Below are positions 1-48,837 of a stretch of DNA of 64,000 nt, piece by piece. The DNA lies in assembly GCF_045679555.1 (NCBI RefSeq), contig NC_092100.1:29761106-29825105 (forward strand). Reading direction: 5' to 3'. The position numbers were made by a program, and so were the translations under genes. Numbering within the stretch: position 1 is the stretch's first letter; every line of letters begins with the position of its first letter. Under the pieces are notes generated by a model. The model was not told the DNA's origin. It worked only from the letters and a program-made list of their open reading frames with translations, and ran no database searches. This DNA comes from Salvelinus alpinus (taxonomy: Eukaryota; Chordata; Actinopteri; Salmoniformes; Salmonidae).

Positions 1-1314
1 CTCACATGCCTGAAGGAGAGCCAATCAGCCTGAGTATGCGTGTGCCGAGCCTTTCGCCAAATGCAAATTCTTGAGGTGGAGTAACTCTGCAAGATCACGG
101 TTGAACCAGGGGCTGAACATGTTTTTAATTCTCATTTTCTTTATGGGGGCGTGTTTGTTAACAATACCACTGAAAATATTTTTTAAAAGGTGAAAGCGTC
201 TTCGACAGAGGGGATCAAGCTGATTCTATACCATTTTACAGAAGCCAGTTCATGAAGGAAAGCTTGCTCATTAAAGTTTTTTCGCAAGCGTCTATGACAA
301 ATCAGGACAGGTTGTTTCACTGAGCAGCCATTACAAACACAGGATGTAAAACAGTGATCACTAAGGTCATTACAGAAAACACCAGACTGATACCTATCAG
401 GATTATTTGTGAGGATAACATCAAGAAGAGTAGCCTTTTCTGGGTGTTTGGAGTCATACCTTGTGGGATTGGTAATAATCTGGTAAAGATTTAGGGAGTC
501 CCATTGCTTTAGGACTTGGTCAGGTGGTTTAAGCATGTCCCAGTTTAGGTCACCTAGCAAGTGTGTTAGTGTAAGGAGAGAGCTTAGGGCAGGTAGGGTA
601 CAGGCCGGTGCTGATGGAGGACGATAGCACCCAGCAACAGTCAACAAAGAGCTATTTGAAAGTTTAATACTTAAAACCAGCAAATCAAATTGTTTGGGGA
701 CAGACTTGGTGGAGACAACCGAGCACTGAAGGTGATCCTTGGTAAAGATTGCCACTTCCCCACCTTTGGGAGATCTGTCTTGCTGAAAAAAGTTATAATC
801 AGAAAGATTAACATCAGTATTCAAAACACTTTTCCTTAACCACGTCTCAGTAATGACCAACACAACTGAAGCTGTGAACCAACACTTTCAATTGATCCAT
901 TTTAGGTAAAAAGCTTCTAGTGTTAACATATAGAAAACCCAGGCCTTTACGAGAGCATAAATCAGTGAAGCAGATATCAGAGCACAAGTCATAATTGGGG
1001 CTAGCAACAGTAGATGGGACAGTGTGTACATGCACATTTCCAGATATCATCAACAGTAATACAATCAAGGAACGGCATAAGACAGGGAGAACTCTGCAGT
1101 GCTGATTTATGACATCTGAATGCGCATCAGATGGCAACAAGATCATATTGTACAGCAATTTAATTAGGTAACATGAATATAAAAGCCGGCGAGAGGTGGT
1201 TAGAATGGGACGGGAGTCCAAAGGTCTGTGTAACCAATAGAGAGTCAGAACCCCAAGTGTGGGAACAAACACAGTCTGTCCCACGGTTGGGTAAAGAAAG
1301 TTCGTAGTCAACAA
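1..1314 (-). mobile_element. LINE fragment, endonuclease part (L2/CR1-like)
   Basis: This is the 5' part of a non-LTR retrotransposon ORF2 in antisense orientation. Minus-strand translation of 183-863 shows an apurinic-like endonuclease: TETWL near its start, LLGDLNWD in the middle and LSDHC near the end, which are the usual metal-binding and catalytic landmarks of these nucleases. The preceding stretch (about 847-1020) reads LGFLYVNTRSFLPKMDQLK in another frame, the normal N-terminal lead-in, so the copy is frameshifted. The element continues past the left edge, so reverse transcriptase is not seen. The copy is decayed and non-coding. Clade assignment rests on general resemblance only. Confidence 0.8.
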
Positions 1315-2094
1315 AGCATGCAGGAGTCATGAGGCAAATAGCAAAATAGCAAAATGCACAAGAAAAAAATAAAATTATAACAACTTGGGACTAGCCATTG
1401 TAAGATCAGAGTCACTCGCCCCAACAGTGCATGTGTGATGGAGAGGCGAGTGAAAGCTCGGGGGGGGGGGTACCTGTACCAGACAGGGGGAGACAACCAG
1501 GGAAGACGGTGAACAGATCGCCAGGTGGAGTCCAAGCAGCAGTGCAGCAGGCAACGGGAGTAGGTGTCACACCCACTTGGGAGAAGCTTTATATCTGGAG
1601 GCAGATTTCTTGTAGAATAGCCCGCTGCGCCACTCGGGGGCCGATAAAGATGAGTTTGGCCCAGTGGGAGTGAGATTTTGGGAGAAAGTGGTTCCAGACC
1701 TTTTGGCTGATCTGTATGTGGTATCAAGTTGGGTGAAAAATATGTTGGGTACTGTTAAATCAGTGAAAATAACCTGAAGGGACTTGTGATGTTTTTTTGT
1801 AGTTCTTCCACCTAGAGGGAGCGGGCGCTCCGTGCCACGCAACTCGGGTCAAGATCTGTTTCTTGCTTTGCTCATAGGAACAGGGCATCATTGAAAGGAG
1901 TGATTTCTGGAGAGGCGTTAAGTGTGGCAGTGGAGCAATTGAAGTTGAAGATTCATGGTGTTTTTATCGCATTTTTTTTACCCCCTTAATTAAAAAAAAA
2001 ATGACTGGTGTTTGTGACGCCCGCCATTTGGTGCAACACAGACCCAGTGGGGAGCGTGATGAAACAGAAGTGACACAGTCTGTCCTTTTGAGTT
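1315..2094. other. Undefined repeat-like spacer between LINE pieces
   Basis: No gene is supported. The stretch has a G-run at about 1460-1470 and an A-run at 1991-2000. It probably holds the 5' untranslated part of the antisense LINE on its left and the 5' part of the sense LINE on its right, but the boundary could not be placed. Confidence 0.4.
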
Positions 2095-2818
2095 TTGAAA
2101 CAGTCTTTACCCGATGAAGTTATGTTAGGATATATCAGTTATCCTGTTAGAGCTTTTGTGCCGAACCCACTGTGGTGTTTCAGGTGTAATGTTTATGATC
2201 ATGTTGCAGCAGTGTGTAGGAGGAAGATTCCAAGATGTGGGAAGTGTGTAGGAGGGCATGGGATAGATGAATGTGTAGTTTCGGCGGGAAAAGTTATGGG
2301 TGTCAACTTTAGGGGTGCCCATGTTGCTGGGAATCGGAAGTGTCCGGTGCGAGAGAGGCAGGTTGAGGTGGCCACGGTCAGAGTAATGCAGAAGGGTGTC
2401 TTATGCTGAAGCAGTGAAGAAAGTAGAGGAGGATGGGTCAAGGGTGAGGGATCCTGACAGGATTCCTGTGAGTAGTAGATCTGTGCCAGCACAGAGAGAT
2501 AGGCCAATGAGCTTCTTAGCGTTCACAACAATGGATATCAACTATACCGCAGGAATGGAAAGTAAATCACAGAAAACCGATGTTGTGGTGGCAGCTGCAG
2601 AGAAGTACTTGGGTGTACCAGACTTGACTGTACCAGAAGAGTTACAGGGTGTACTGACCCGTCCTCCTAGGCTGCTGGTTAATTTAGTGGAATAGGGTGG
2701 TGGGTTTTTAATGTCACAAAGTATAATGGATTTATACACCAGTCCAGTTGGTGCCGGTAATGCAACATATTGGATGCCAACCGCCATAAAACCTAATTGA
2801 AGAAGAAGAACGAATTCT
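2095..2818 (+). mobile_element. LINE ORF1-like zinc-knuckle fragment with 3' tail
   Basis: Two overlapping plus-strand frames (2095-2409 and 2396-2695) encode a gag-like ORF1 product. The first has a CCHC knuckle, CFRCNVYDHVAAVC (C-x2-C-x4-H-x4-C), and a second cysteine cluster CGKCVGGHGIDEC. The second frame begins MSYAEAVKKVEED, a stretch common in ORF1 proteins of fish LINEs. A frame change near 2400 separates them. After the stop at 2695 comes a short tail ending in GAAGAAGAAG (about 2805-2816). No reverse transcriptase follows, so this is either an internally deleted copy or a defective derivative. It is not expected to be functional. Confidence 0.65.
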
Positions 2819-2993
2819 GGGTAATCCACAGCAGGTCAATAGAGAATTGTTGTGGGTGACTTGAAAGTTGAATGGCCCAGGGATAGAAACTGTCATAAAG
2901 TTGTCATTAGGTCATAAAAATCGAATCTCTCCCATGTGGGTTTTATGCAAGATAAGTTTGCCCCGTTGTAACTCAAATGCATCTTCTTTAGAA

Positions 2994-3055
2994 GTGCTGT
3001 TAATATCCCTTTGATGACTGAACATTCATCAATATACTGTTTCCCATCATTGCAG
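2994..3055 (+). repeat. Direct repeat, copy A
   Basis: About 62 nt beginning GTGCTGTTAATA and ending CCCATCATTGCAG. It matches 3442-3501 with a few substitutions and a 2-nt length difference. The pair may mark two fragments of one dispersed repeat, or flank a small decayed insertion. Confidence 0.6.
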
Positions 3056-3441
3056 GTAATATTTTGTTGACGATTGTACGAAGTATAAATGTTTTTATAA
3101 ACTCATGAGCACCAGCTAGCTTGTTAGCTGTGCCTGTTAGCCTGGTTGTTAGCCCAGAAAGTATTGTGTGGTGCATTCTATTTCTTCATCACAAGAGTGT
3201 CACATTAAGTCACTTTTCAGGTTCATTTGATATATTTTGTATACTAAAATGGATGATTGTAGTTTATTCTGTTGTACACATGAGAACATTTGAAAATGAT
3301 GTATTTGTTTTTATTATAGTAAATTAGGAATGACTAGAAATAGTTTAATCCACTATTACAATCCCTATAACTTTTATAGACATTTAGATGTCCTTTTTGT
3401 TTGTATATTAAACAGCAACTATAAGGAGAATTATTATGGGG

Positions 3442-3501
3442 GTGCTGTTAATAACCCTTTAAAGACTGAACATCCATCTATACTGTGTCCCATCATTGCA
3501 G
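3442..3501 (+). repeat. Direct repeat, copy B
   Basis: Second copy of the repeat at 2994-3055, same orientation, starting about 448 nt downstream. It is followed by CAATAAA within 15 nt, which could be a remnant polyadenylation signal of a retroelement. Confidence 0.6.
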
Positions 3502-6500
3502 CTTGGCAATAAATGAACTGTCATCCAACACTCCTTCGTGTTGACTCACTGACTTGGAAGATGGGACCGAGAGATCACATATGGATAATGTATGTGTGAA
3601 GGAGTACAGTATTCATAGTTCATGCATCCTTACCTATGTTAATGTTTACTCTTCCTGGGCTGCACCTTAGAACCAACCCTTTTCCCCAACAATGGCTGGC
3701 CTGCCTACTCACTATTCAGAAAACATATAGACTAGCATTTTCCTAATGCTTTTGTATTGCCATCTGTAGCTGAATTGGGCAGTACATTTTTCATGGCAAG
3801 ACCAGTAGAAGACAAAATACATGGACAATTTAAGCAGTGGACCACACAGAAGACCCTAGTTGTGGAAAGAAAAAATATATACTTCACCAAAGGGAGATAA
3901 TGCATTATGTCCACAAGGTGGCATGAGTGACCCATAGTTCAGAGCAATGGTATGCTGTGAGACCACTTGCAACAGAAAATTGCCCAAAACACATTGGATA
4001 TGTGGTGGATAGGAAATGTGATGGACTATTTTGATCTTCAATCACCTGGTAATAAAATTAACATAGAGACATATATAAATGGATCTGGAATTGCATTTAT
4101 TTTGACCAGTGGCTTTGGGACATTAAAAATACCAGAACTATGGGAAGCATGACAACTGATGAATAGAATTGGTGAGAAGACAGATCAATGATATCTACAA
4201 GACATAAATGGATGCTTTTTCCTTTCACAATCTCTCCGTCTCTCTGAAAGGTATTGTATGTGCTGATATCAGATAAGGAACTTTCACGACTTCATTGAAA
4301 CACAAGGCCATTGTAAAAACGAATACACTATGCATGCGCGAACACACACAAACAGTATCTCCTCTCAACTGGAGAATAAAGAGCATGCGTTTCAGTCAGG
4401 TGAACATGGTGACCTTTCACATTCCAGTTACAGTACTCAAATCTCAAGAATAATACTTGTTTTCACCAGAGTCCAATATATTTAAGTTATGTCAATCAAT
4501 CTTGAATCCTCACACAGTCATGATTAATCACACTGAAAAGTTATGGATTTATGGATGAGTAAATAGATAAAACAAGCATTCAAATAAGCTAAGTACTTTT
4601 TATCTTCAAGGGACACAAACAGCTAAACAAGCTTATATATGATGCGTCATGCTTGGCATTTCAACCAGACAAAAACACATTACAAGAAAGAATGTGTACA
4701 AACAAGCTTGTATTTCTCCTTAGGGCTATGAATGCACATGGCTGATTGTAGGCCAACATTGAGTGGTTCTCTCACTACTGTCTCTGCACAAGTGTCTCCT
4801 TCAAAGTATATTAGAGTCCCCCATCACAGTGAAACATTCCTCACAGAGTTAAGTCTCTTTTTGTTTTGATGCTTGACTCAGAAATGTTTGAATCCTCCAG
4901 TAAGACGTGTGGGACTTCTACAGCAACTTGCCCTGCACCATGCCGGAATCCTTTGACTAAAGCCAGAGGAATGCTGGGTAAGTAGCCAGGCAGCTCTGAG
5001 CCAGTGGGTCGTGCCTGGTAACCTGCTGAGGTGTGGGAGTCATAGAACTGAGGGTATGCATGGCCCAGAGCAGACAGGCTGGTCTGACAACATTACTCAA
5101 CCACCCCAGGAATCTTCTACAGCATTCCACACGACTTTCTTCAGGATTTATTGCACTGCAGGTTCCACCTTGGGTACACTGTGTTGTGTTTACTGGGGGA
5201 TGGCTTGCCTATGTATATTTACAGTACTAAAAATACCCTTTCATTCAATTAAAAAAAGGCCGCCAGTTCTATCTCATGAATCATTTAAACACCTGCTGCA
5301 CTATCATTGGTGTCTCTCTTAAATTCTTTAACCCAGGCAAGTCTTCAGTACTATTGGTACAAGTTTGAATATGTATTATTGCTCAGGTAGTGGTGGTGGT
5401 GATAGTATGCTCAGATAAGTTACAGTAAGGGTACAGCATATTTTTTCCCCTATAAAATCTTATCTGAGAAAAGGTGTGGAGGAGACCTGTTGGCAATTAA
5501 GTAAATTAATCTAATTTATAAATGTTATCTTCGAAGAGGACGTGAAAAGGTGAATAACCAGAGAGGTGGTCGTGGAAAGGTAGTAAGTACCACAACAGTG
5601 GGCGAGTGGCAGCTATTGAATACTGCAACAGGAATAACAAACATGAGACTGAAAACCACCCCCCATTGTCTATTTGGTAGCAGGATATGAATAGAGGCAT
5701 CTCAAAGAGGAAACATCACTTGAACGTCGTCACCTGTACCTGTCTATCTATCTATCAGCTATCACAGGGCTTTAGACTTCCGTGCTTGTGCTTCCGATAG
5801 ACATATGCTACTCGAAACACTCTAATATTTGCCCAGTAGTTTACTGTAGTTTCCCCAAATTAGAGACTTCAGACAAATACATCACTTTGTTTTAGAATAT
5901 TGCATTTCAGGATACCAGTTAATTTAAAATTTCACAGAGAAAACCTTATCTTAGTAGTATTTTCAGTCACTATAGAGTGAATTACATTCCTGATAAATGA
6001 GAATGTTTTTCCAGGGCAGTCGCCAGAAGGACAGGGAGTCAGGGGTGGGAGCATTATATATCTTATCAACATTACTGCTCAGAAACTTGACATGGCTGAC
6101 TCACATACAGTAGCTTACATTCTTAGGCAACAACTAGTGGAAATTCTGAGGGAAGTTGTTCTGTGACTCTCTCAAGGGTGTGGCTACAGAGGTGAAACTG
6201 CAAATGTATAGGGTTTCTTTGACATGCACCCTTTCCTCCTGGGTGATGGGGGAGTTTTATGAGCAGAATCTGTTTATCAGCAGCATTAACCATATTATAT
6301 ATATTTGTGTTCATGTGGGTAGGCTCCTTGGATACCTGCGTGCTGACATGGAACATGCATTTACAGGAACCTTCCTCTGAGAAGAGCTCAGGAAATTGCT
6401 TGTCCCCCTTGGCAGCGGTGTGAAGATCAAAGCACTGGCAGGCGTTGAGCAGTATCCACTGAGGTTGCAGGATTATCTCTCCACATTCCTGCATTCCAGC

Positions 6501-7723
6501 TCTCTCCATCATCTGAGACACTGTGGGGCCCCGGGAGGGAGCTCCACACTAAATACATTTGCTTCTAGAGATCTGGTTAGGTTTTAGCTGTTAGTCAGGA
6601 TGTTGTCATTGTCCCAGTCTGAACAGGTTGAACTGTGAATGAAGAGAAAGATGGTAAAAAATACAGGGGTGAACCAGAGAAGGTTAGATCACAAACATCT
6701 TGTTGGTGAATTTAACAACAGAAAATGAACAATCTAATCCTTAGTATCCTAATCTGGAAAGCTTTTGAGGCACTTGCATAACTTAGTAGGGTCCATGCCA
6801 TACCAAAACCATGTTCCTTTGTCAGAGATACACAGAGTGATAATGATTACACAAGGTCATGATGAAGGTAAGACCCTGTTAATGCTCCCTAACAAAGTGG
6901 ATTGAGGGTACAAAAGAGATGAAACACGCATAAAGAAAAGCATGAGATTGGGCTCTGTTTCAAAATATCACTTTTTTTAAATAAAATACGTGTTTTGACT
7001 GTGATCGGGTAGATGTGTCTTGTTAATGAACAAAATAACAAACTATTGATTTCATTTGGATGGTGCAGTCATGGCTGCACAGCCCATAACATATGCCTAA
7101 TTAAACCAAAAGTATGCTATTCTATTATTTTGAACAATTGTATTACCTGCCTCAACAAATGAATAATGGATTACTTATTGATGGGGTATTTTCTCAATTG
7201 ATTGATTAAAATAGATGCCCACCCACATCTGCACACCACTACCAACACTTTTCCTCGGCATGCATGCACATAAAATGTGTATGCAGGCAAGAATGTGGTA
7301 AAAAAATGGGCCTGTTTGTAGGGTCATATTAACATTGCCATTTTTTCTACAGGCAAAATACCATAAATCCTACTTGAAAGCAGTATATGTTGTTTTTCTT
7401 AAAGTTGCCTGGAAATACCACGTGCATCAACTTTTATACGTACATTTGTAACAGCCTAAAAAACATTAAGAAACTTCTTTCGATCAAATAAGCTTCACGT
7501 AACTTCACTCTCTCATAGACCATACAAAAAAGGGCTTATCTCATGGACAGATTTTGGGCCGAGTAAATCCTGTCGCTTCGCTGACTATCTTAATTTATCC
7601 TCCATCTTTGGCCTTGTCTCACCTGCTGCTCTATGCTTCCTGGTCTCCAGGGCAACACCAACTGAAACATTTCATCTGACACCACGCACGACCCCATCCC
7701 CGCCTTCAAGCGGCGTGTCTAGC

Positions 7724-7731
7724 TGACGTCA
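7724..7731. promoter_or_regulatory. Consensus CRE site TGACGTCA
   Basis: Perfect 8-bp palindromic CREB/ATF recognition sequence, 226 nt upstream of the pard6a start codon and inside the CpG-richer stretch. Function is inferred from position and consensus only. Confidence 0.4.
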
Positions 7732-7847
7732 TTGTTATCGAGGCAGTGGTGTAGCTCTGCCCATCGTGAGGAGAACAGATACAGATCTGATTCCTATTAC
7801 AGCACCAGGACTGTTTAAGGACTGTACCTGTGCGTCTATCTAGCCCC

Positions 7848-7868
7848 ATGTTGCTGCGGGCAAATTAG
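7848..7868 (+). promoter_or_regulatory. Short upstream ORF in the pard6a leader
   Basis: ATG, five more codons and TAG, ending 88 nt before the main start. It could damp translation of pard6a if it lies in the transcript. That depends on where transcription starts, which is not known. Confidence 0.3.
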
Positions 7869-7956
7869 TTTACAACGAAGTGACTGACTATCTACTCAAA
7901 CCTGTTTCGAGGAAAGCCTGTGGATGGTTCAATCCGCCGGGGTTCAACGCGCAAAC

Positions 7957-43849
<35,893 letters not shown>

Positions 43850-46152
43850 AACCTTGTCATAGTACTCATTTTACTAATGTGTTTAGGAGACATCAACAAG
43901 AGAAGACAAAACATGCACAATTGGTCTCATGAGAAAAACAAGACAAATGACGAACGTTAGCTGACCACAAAACAACAATTTTAGTTGTTACCTCACTACA
44001 GAAAACAACTCACAACAATGATTTAGGCAATGATGATGGCTTTGCCTTAAAAGTATCCGATGTGTATTGCATGCAACTAGACGCTGCGGAACTAGCAGCC
44101 ATCATGTAAGGAACTCAGTGGACAGCGTGGTGTCAACCCTGAGAGCCTACTTACTACAACACACATGATAATGGCTGTCACCATACTGGAAGTGCCTTAT
44201 GGCTTTCCGCTCAAATCGCCTTATATTTCTCACTTTTATTTGACTTTCTAACAGGACCACCTCTCTCTTCAATTCTAGACAGTGTCATTGGGTGTCATTG
44301 AAAAGGTGAATACTGGCAGGAGGAGAAGCAGACAACACTTCACACTCTATCTCACTGTGAGAGTCTGTCTGTGAGGGACATGTGATCTATGTGGACACAG
44401 TGTTAGAGACAACATGGTATTAGTCTACTTGATCCTGCATTCTGCAATGCTTCAATGTCCATACAGTGTGTTCTCTTCTGTGACTGTGACAATCACTGCC
44501 GGTTGTTAGCCTGCTTAGCTAACATACAATAGCTTTTATTCTTTTGTCCAGAAATCATGAAGTGGGTTCACATACAGCACATCTCTAAACATACATGACC
44601 TGTTCCCTCTTCTCAGTTACCACAAAGATGCCATGGCATTACTGTACACACAACACAACAAAGTCAAGTGAGGCTTTTACAATATGTGTGCTTGGATTCA
44701 AGGGCCTCCTCTGACCTCCACAGGACAGAACAGGACAGGACGGGACTAAACATTTTATTCAGCCCTTGAACATCCTTACTCCCATTTATGGCATATCATA
44801 ACCTTCTATAGAAAAATATGTAACACTACTGTTGATCATCATGGTGTTAGTATAGGAAATAGGAGTGATATATGCTCCTCTGTCTCCCCTATGTCGATGT
44901 ACATCATATTTATTTTACTTTTACATGCAGTAGTGACAAACGAAGCCTACGTTTAACTACGTTTACACATTGACGTGGGGAATGGGGATGCGTCATAGCA
45001 GTATATCTATCCAATTGATTCTGTCTCGGAACCATCTTCAAGAGAACACCACCTTTTTATCGTAACATGGGCAGTTTTCTCCTTTAATGTACTCCACAGC
45101 CACCAAACATGTTCTTCATCTAAAACATAGTCAGATGGTTTGACTTCATATTCGTATAAGTCAGTGGTTGACTGGAGTTACAGAGGTCCCAGGATGAAAC
45201 ATTAGACCCAGGAGAATTTCCCTGGCAGACTTGCTGTCTTGCTTTTAAAGAAGCCAATTCCATTTTGCTTCAGGACAAGGTTTCTCTCCCCTGAAAATTT
45301 GACAGAGTAAACACAACAGAAATAACATGGAGTGCTGTTGCTCCAGAAGGTCACCACCTCTCATAGACCCAGCTGTCTACAGGCCCACTTGTGACTGCCA
45401 TGTTGTGTAAAATAAGGAAATTCCTTTCATGTTTAAAAAGCCTACAACTCTGCACATTGGGACCTTGTTCATACACTTTACTCCATTCTTGATATCTAAA
45501 CCTGAGGGGCACATGGCGAGGGAAGGAGGAGAGATTTCCTCTTCATTTGAAGGCCAAGGGTATCATCTTGCAGTGAGAGCTGTGAGGCAGACAGTCTCAA
45601 AACTCTTATTGTTGTTGCTTCTTACCCTCACTGCACCCGAACACAAGGGCCCTCTGACTCTCTGTTAGTACTGGACTGGAGGGAGCGCTGCCGGCCCTCA
45701 CAGCTAGCAATGCCCAAGACCTCCAGGCTGGTTGGTGGGCTGTGTCTGGAGTGATCCATAGAGACAGAAAGAGCATCAGATGACCTACCACAACAGAGGG
45801 ATAATATTGTGTTTTACATGGGCATGATGTATCTGTAGGTCATCTCTTTCACACTGGAACCAGCTGGAATAACACATAAATTCAATAACTCTCCATCTTA
45901 ATGTTGACTTAGATTATTGAATTGACCAATTGAATTGACCAATAAGAACAAAACCAGCAGAGCATGAGGACCTCCTGTGGCCTGGTCGTTATAGTTTTAC
46001 TAGAGCTGCAGTTGTATGGGTCACTGGCACTGCTGCACCAGGTGGCAGCCAGGTAGCATGATACATTCATTAACCTGAGAATTAAGTTGCTCACTTTAAT
46101 ATGGGGAGGGGCAATTATTTATTCAAAGAGGAAAGAGGCCATCATAAGATCA
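43850..46152 (+). other. pard6a: pard6a 3' UTR and downstream flank (extent unknown)
   Basis: No further coding exon recognised. The 3' UTR starts at 43850. An ATTAAA at 46494-46499 is the best downstream polyadenylation hexamer noticed, but it is far away and lies beyond a MITE, so the 3' end is not assigned. Confidence 0.4.
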
Positions 46153-46344
46153 CAGGTGTCAAACTCATTCCACGGAGGGCCGAGTGTCTGCGAGTTTTTC
46201 ACTCCTCTCTTGTACTTAGTTGATGAATTAAGGTCACTAATTAGTAAGGAATTCCTTACACCTGGTTGTCTAGGGCTTAATTTAAAGGAAAACACAAAAA
46301 CCTTCAGACACTAGGCCCTCCATGGAATGAGTTTGACACCCCTG
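46153..46344. mobile_element. Palindromic hAT-like MITE (192 bp)
   Basis: Ends CAGGTGTCAAACTCATTCCA and TGGAATGAGTTTGACACCCC followed by TG; CAGGG/CAGGT ends fit hAT. The interior is one long inverted repeat. No clear 8-bp duplication survives. Confidence 0.75.
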
Positions 46345-47604
46345 TTGTAGAACATACAGCAGAATCACCTGTCTTCACAGATACAGTATATTGTCTTTTA
46401 ATCTACTCATAAAAAACAGAAAAAACAGAAAAGCTACCACATACTGTACTGAATATTTTTTTCATGTATGTAATTATGAAACTATAAATACAAATTAAAA
46501 ATTATATAAGCAAGGGATTTTTTGATTAACTGGGAGATTTTTTGTAAAATAACATTTTATAAATGTGTAAAATATGGAGAGTATTTTTCTTATTCTTGTA
46601 CTTTTATTTGTATATGAGAATCCTGGAAAGGACATTTCTATTTCTTTGAGTACTGGGAACCAAACAGAGGAACAAAGTGTTTATATGAATCTGATGGGTC
46701 AGGGTGTACAATACTGTGAATGGGGTATAGAGATATGCTGATTATGAAATGACATATTATTATAAAATATTATAAAAAATAATCCGATGTTGTTTTTTTG
46801 TGGTCACATAGGGCTAATTCACTCTGAATTCTTTACCTGTAGTCTTGCCCCACCTCTCTCATTCTCTCCCTCTCTCTCTCGTGCTTCTTACAAAGGTGAT
46901 TTTGTGTCCCTTTATCATAACATTCCAAAGGCTGTTAACCAAATGGAGTCACACTACTACCACTGTCACTACCACCACGACCCCTACCAAAACAAACCCC
47001 CAGCAACCCCTCCAGGTTATTAATTATGGAGGATATAACAGTGTCCCTCTCATAGACATTTAATTTCCTGTGACATATTATTTCAGTAATTTCCCATGCT
47101 TATTTATTGCTGTTTGAGCTGCAGTTAGCGCTTGCTCACAAGGGCAAAAAGTATACTGCCATCCTTTTGGTTTTGCAATCATTCATGCATCATTCTGGAC
47201 ATTACATTATACATTCAAATCTGAGACACTAAAATGTCCCGACTGAATAATGAATGTCTGTATCTTTGTGTTAAAATGTTTATTCAAGAAGCAATGATAC
47301 AGTATGTGTCTGTGTCCCTAAGTACTTCCCTATAGCTATTTACTTGAAAGGTTTCATAGCTCTGTGACTGAAATTAGGTGTTCTCATGGTTATTATTACA
47401 GTATTGTGAAACTCAATAGAACCTGAAGTCTTGAGTAATACAGGCCACTTCTCTCTGTTCTGGCACCAGTAGAGGTGGTGTAAATAATGATATAGTAATG
47501 TCTAATTTCCCCTTTTAAATGAAGGCATTTGTTTTGAGAATAGATCCCCCATGTCAACTCTCATTTCCTTCTTAATAGACCTTGGCATTCTCTCTCTCTC
47601 TCTC
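46345..47604 (+). other. Intergenic stretch, nothing recognised
   Basis: AT-rich, with a C/T-rich run near 46850-46885. No gene recognised. Confidence 0.5.
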
Positions 47605-47608
47605 TCAA

Positions 47609-48455
47609 ATTCAATTTCAATTTAAGGGGCTGTATTGGCATGGGAAACATATGTTTACATTGCCAAAGCAACTGAAATAGATAATAAACAAAAGTGAGAT
47701 GGAAAAAAATGAACAGTAAACATTACACTCACAAATGTTCCAAAAGAAAAGACATTTCAAATGTCATATTATGCCTATATACAGTGTTGTAATGATGTGC
47801 AAATAGTTAAAGCACAAAATAAATAAACATAAATATAGATTGTATTTACAATGGTGTTTGTTCTTCACTGGTTGCCCTTTTCTTGTGGCAACAGGTCACA
47901 AATATTGCTGCTGTGATTGCACACTGTAGTATTTCACCCAATAGATATGGGAGTTTGCAAAATTGGATTTGTTTTCAAATGAAATATGAAATATGTGTGT
48001 CTAATATGGTTATACATTTGTCAGGAGGTTAGGAAGTACAGCTCCTTTTCCACCTCATTTTGTGGGCGGTGTACACATAGCTTGTTTTCTCTTGAGAGCC
48101 ATGTCTGCCTAGAGCGGCCTTTCTCAATAGCAAGGCTATGCTCACTGAGTCTACATAGTCAAAGCTTTCCTTAAGTTTGGGTCAGTCACAGTGGTCAGGT
48201 ATTCTGCCACTGTGTACTCTCTGTTTAGGGCCAAATAGCATTCTAGTTTGCTCTGTTATTTGGTTAAGTCTTTCCAATGTGTCAAGTAATTATCTTTTTG
48301 TTTTCTAGTGATTTGGTTGGTCTAATTGTGTTGCTGTCCTGGAGCTCTATGGGGTCTGTTTGTGAACAGAGCCCCAGGACCAGGTTGCTTAGGAGACTCT
48401 TCTCCAGGTTCATCTGTCTGTAGGTAATGGCTTTGTTATGGAAGGTTTGGGAATC
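47609..48455 (-). mobile_element. LINE 3' end, antisense, second LINE family
   Basis: Starts with the reversed 3' terminus (ATTCAATTTCAATTTAAGGG, GGGAAACATATGTTTACATT), followed by about 800 nt of polymerase-distal and 3' UTR sequence. It is bracketed by TCTCTC runs on both sides (47590-47606 and 48456-48470), consistent with insertion into a (TC)n stretch and duplication of the target. The sense tail of the same family is at 51622-51709. No intact frame. Confidence 0.7.
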
Positions 48456-48837
48456 TCTCTCTCTGTCTTTCTCGGCTACTACGATCTCAGCAAAAATTCG
48501 AAATTAAAAAATGTATTGCAGTGAATCAAAAAGGTCCTGATCAATTATTGATAGAAATATTATTTCTATCTTTCCACTGTTGCATTGCATTTATTTATAT
48601 TTTCATGTTTTTTAGGTAACCTCTAACCCTTTGCACTACTGCCCTCTGCTGTCTGATACAGCAGTGTCATGATGCAAGACCAGAGATATTGTAATCAACA
48701 AACTGCATACATTGTGTCGCACAGTGTACACGCAATGATTGAAACACTGAAGAGATACATTTATGGTCCGTGCTATCCGGGATCCTTGGGACATAGCTAC
48801 CCCATTGACATTTAAAATGGTCCGGGTTAAGGTTAGG
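48456..48837 (+). other. Intergenic stretch
   Basis: No feature recognised apart from a short CT run. Confidence 0.4.

Larger units (their letters stand above)
2830..7690. other. Intergenic region upstream of pard6a
   Basis: About 4.9 kb of AT-rich DNA without a recognisable gene. It holds a diverged direct repeat (2994-3055 and 3442-3501), a short TCTA run near 5744-5755 and scattered short open frames with no family resemblance. Distal control elements of pard6a may be here, but none can be read from sequence alone. Confidence 0.6.
7691..7956 (+). promoter_or_regulatory. pard6a: pard6a promoter-proximal region and 5' UTR (inferred)
   Basis: The 266 nt before the pard6a start are richer in CpG than the flanks. 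They contain a full palindromic cAMP-response element TGACGTCA at 7724-7731. No TATA box is evident. A six-codon upstream frame (7848-7868) and an in-frame upstream ATG (7924) lie before the chosen start, so part of this stretch is probably transcribed leader. The transcription start cannot be read from sequence. Confidence 0.45.

Noticed and set aside
5011-5322. 103-codon plus-strand frame in the intergenic region
   Set aside because: No family resemblance, no splice context and a second overlapping frame is equally open; chance ORF.
7924-7956. Upstream in-frame ATG as the pard6a start
   Set aside because: The 11 extra residues have no family counterpart and the ATG has T at -3, while the ATG at 7957 aligns with the human start and has A at -3. 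Not fully excluded.
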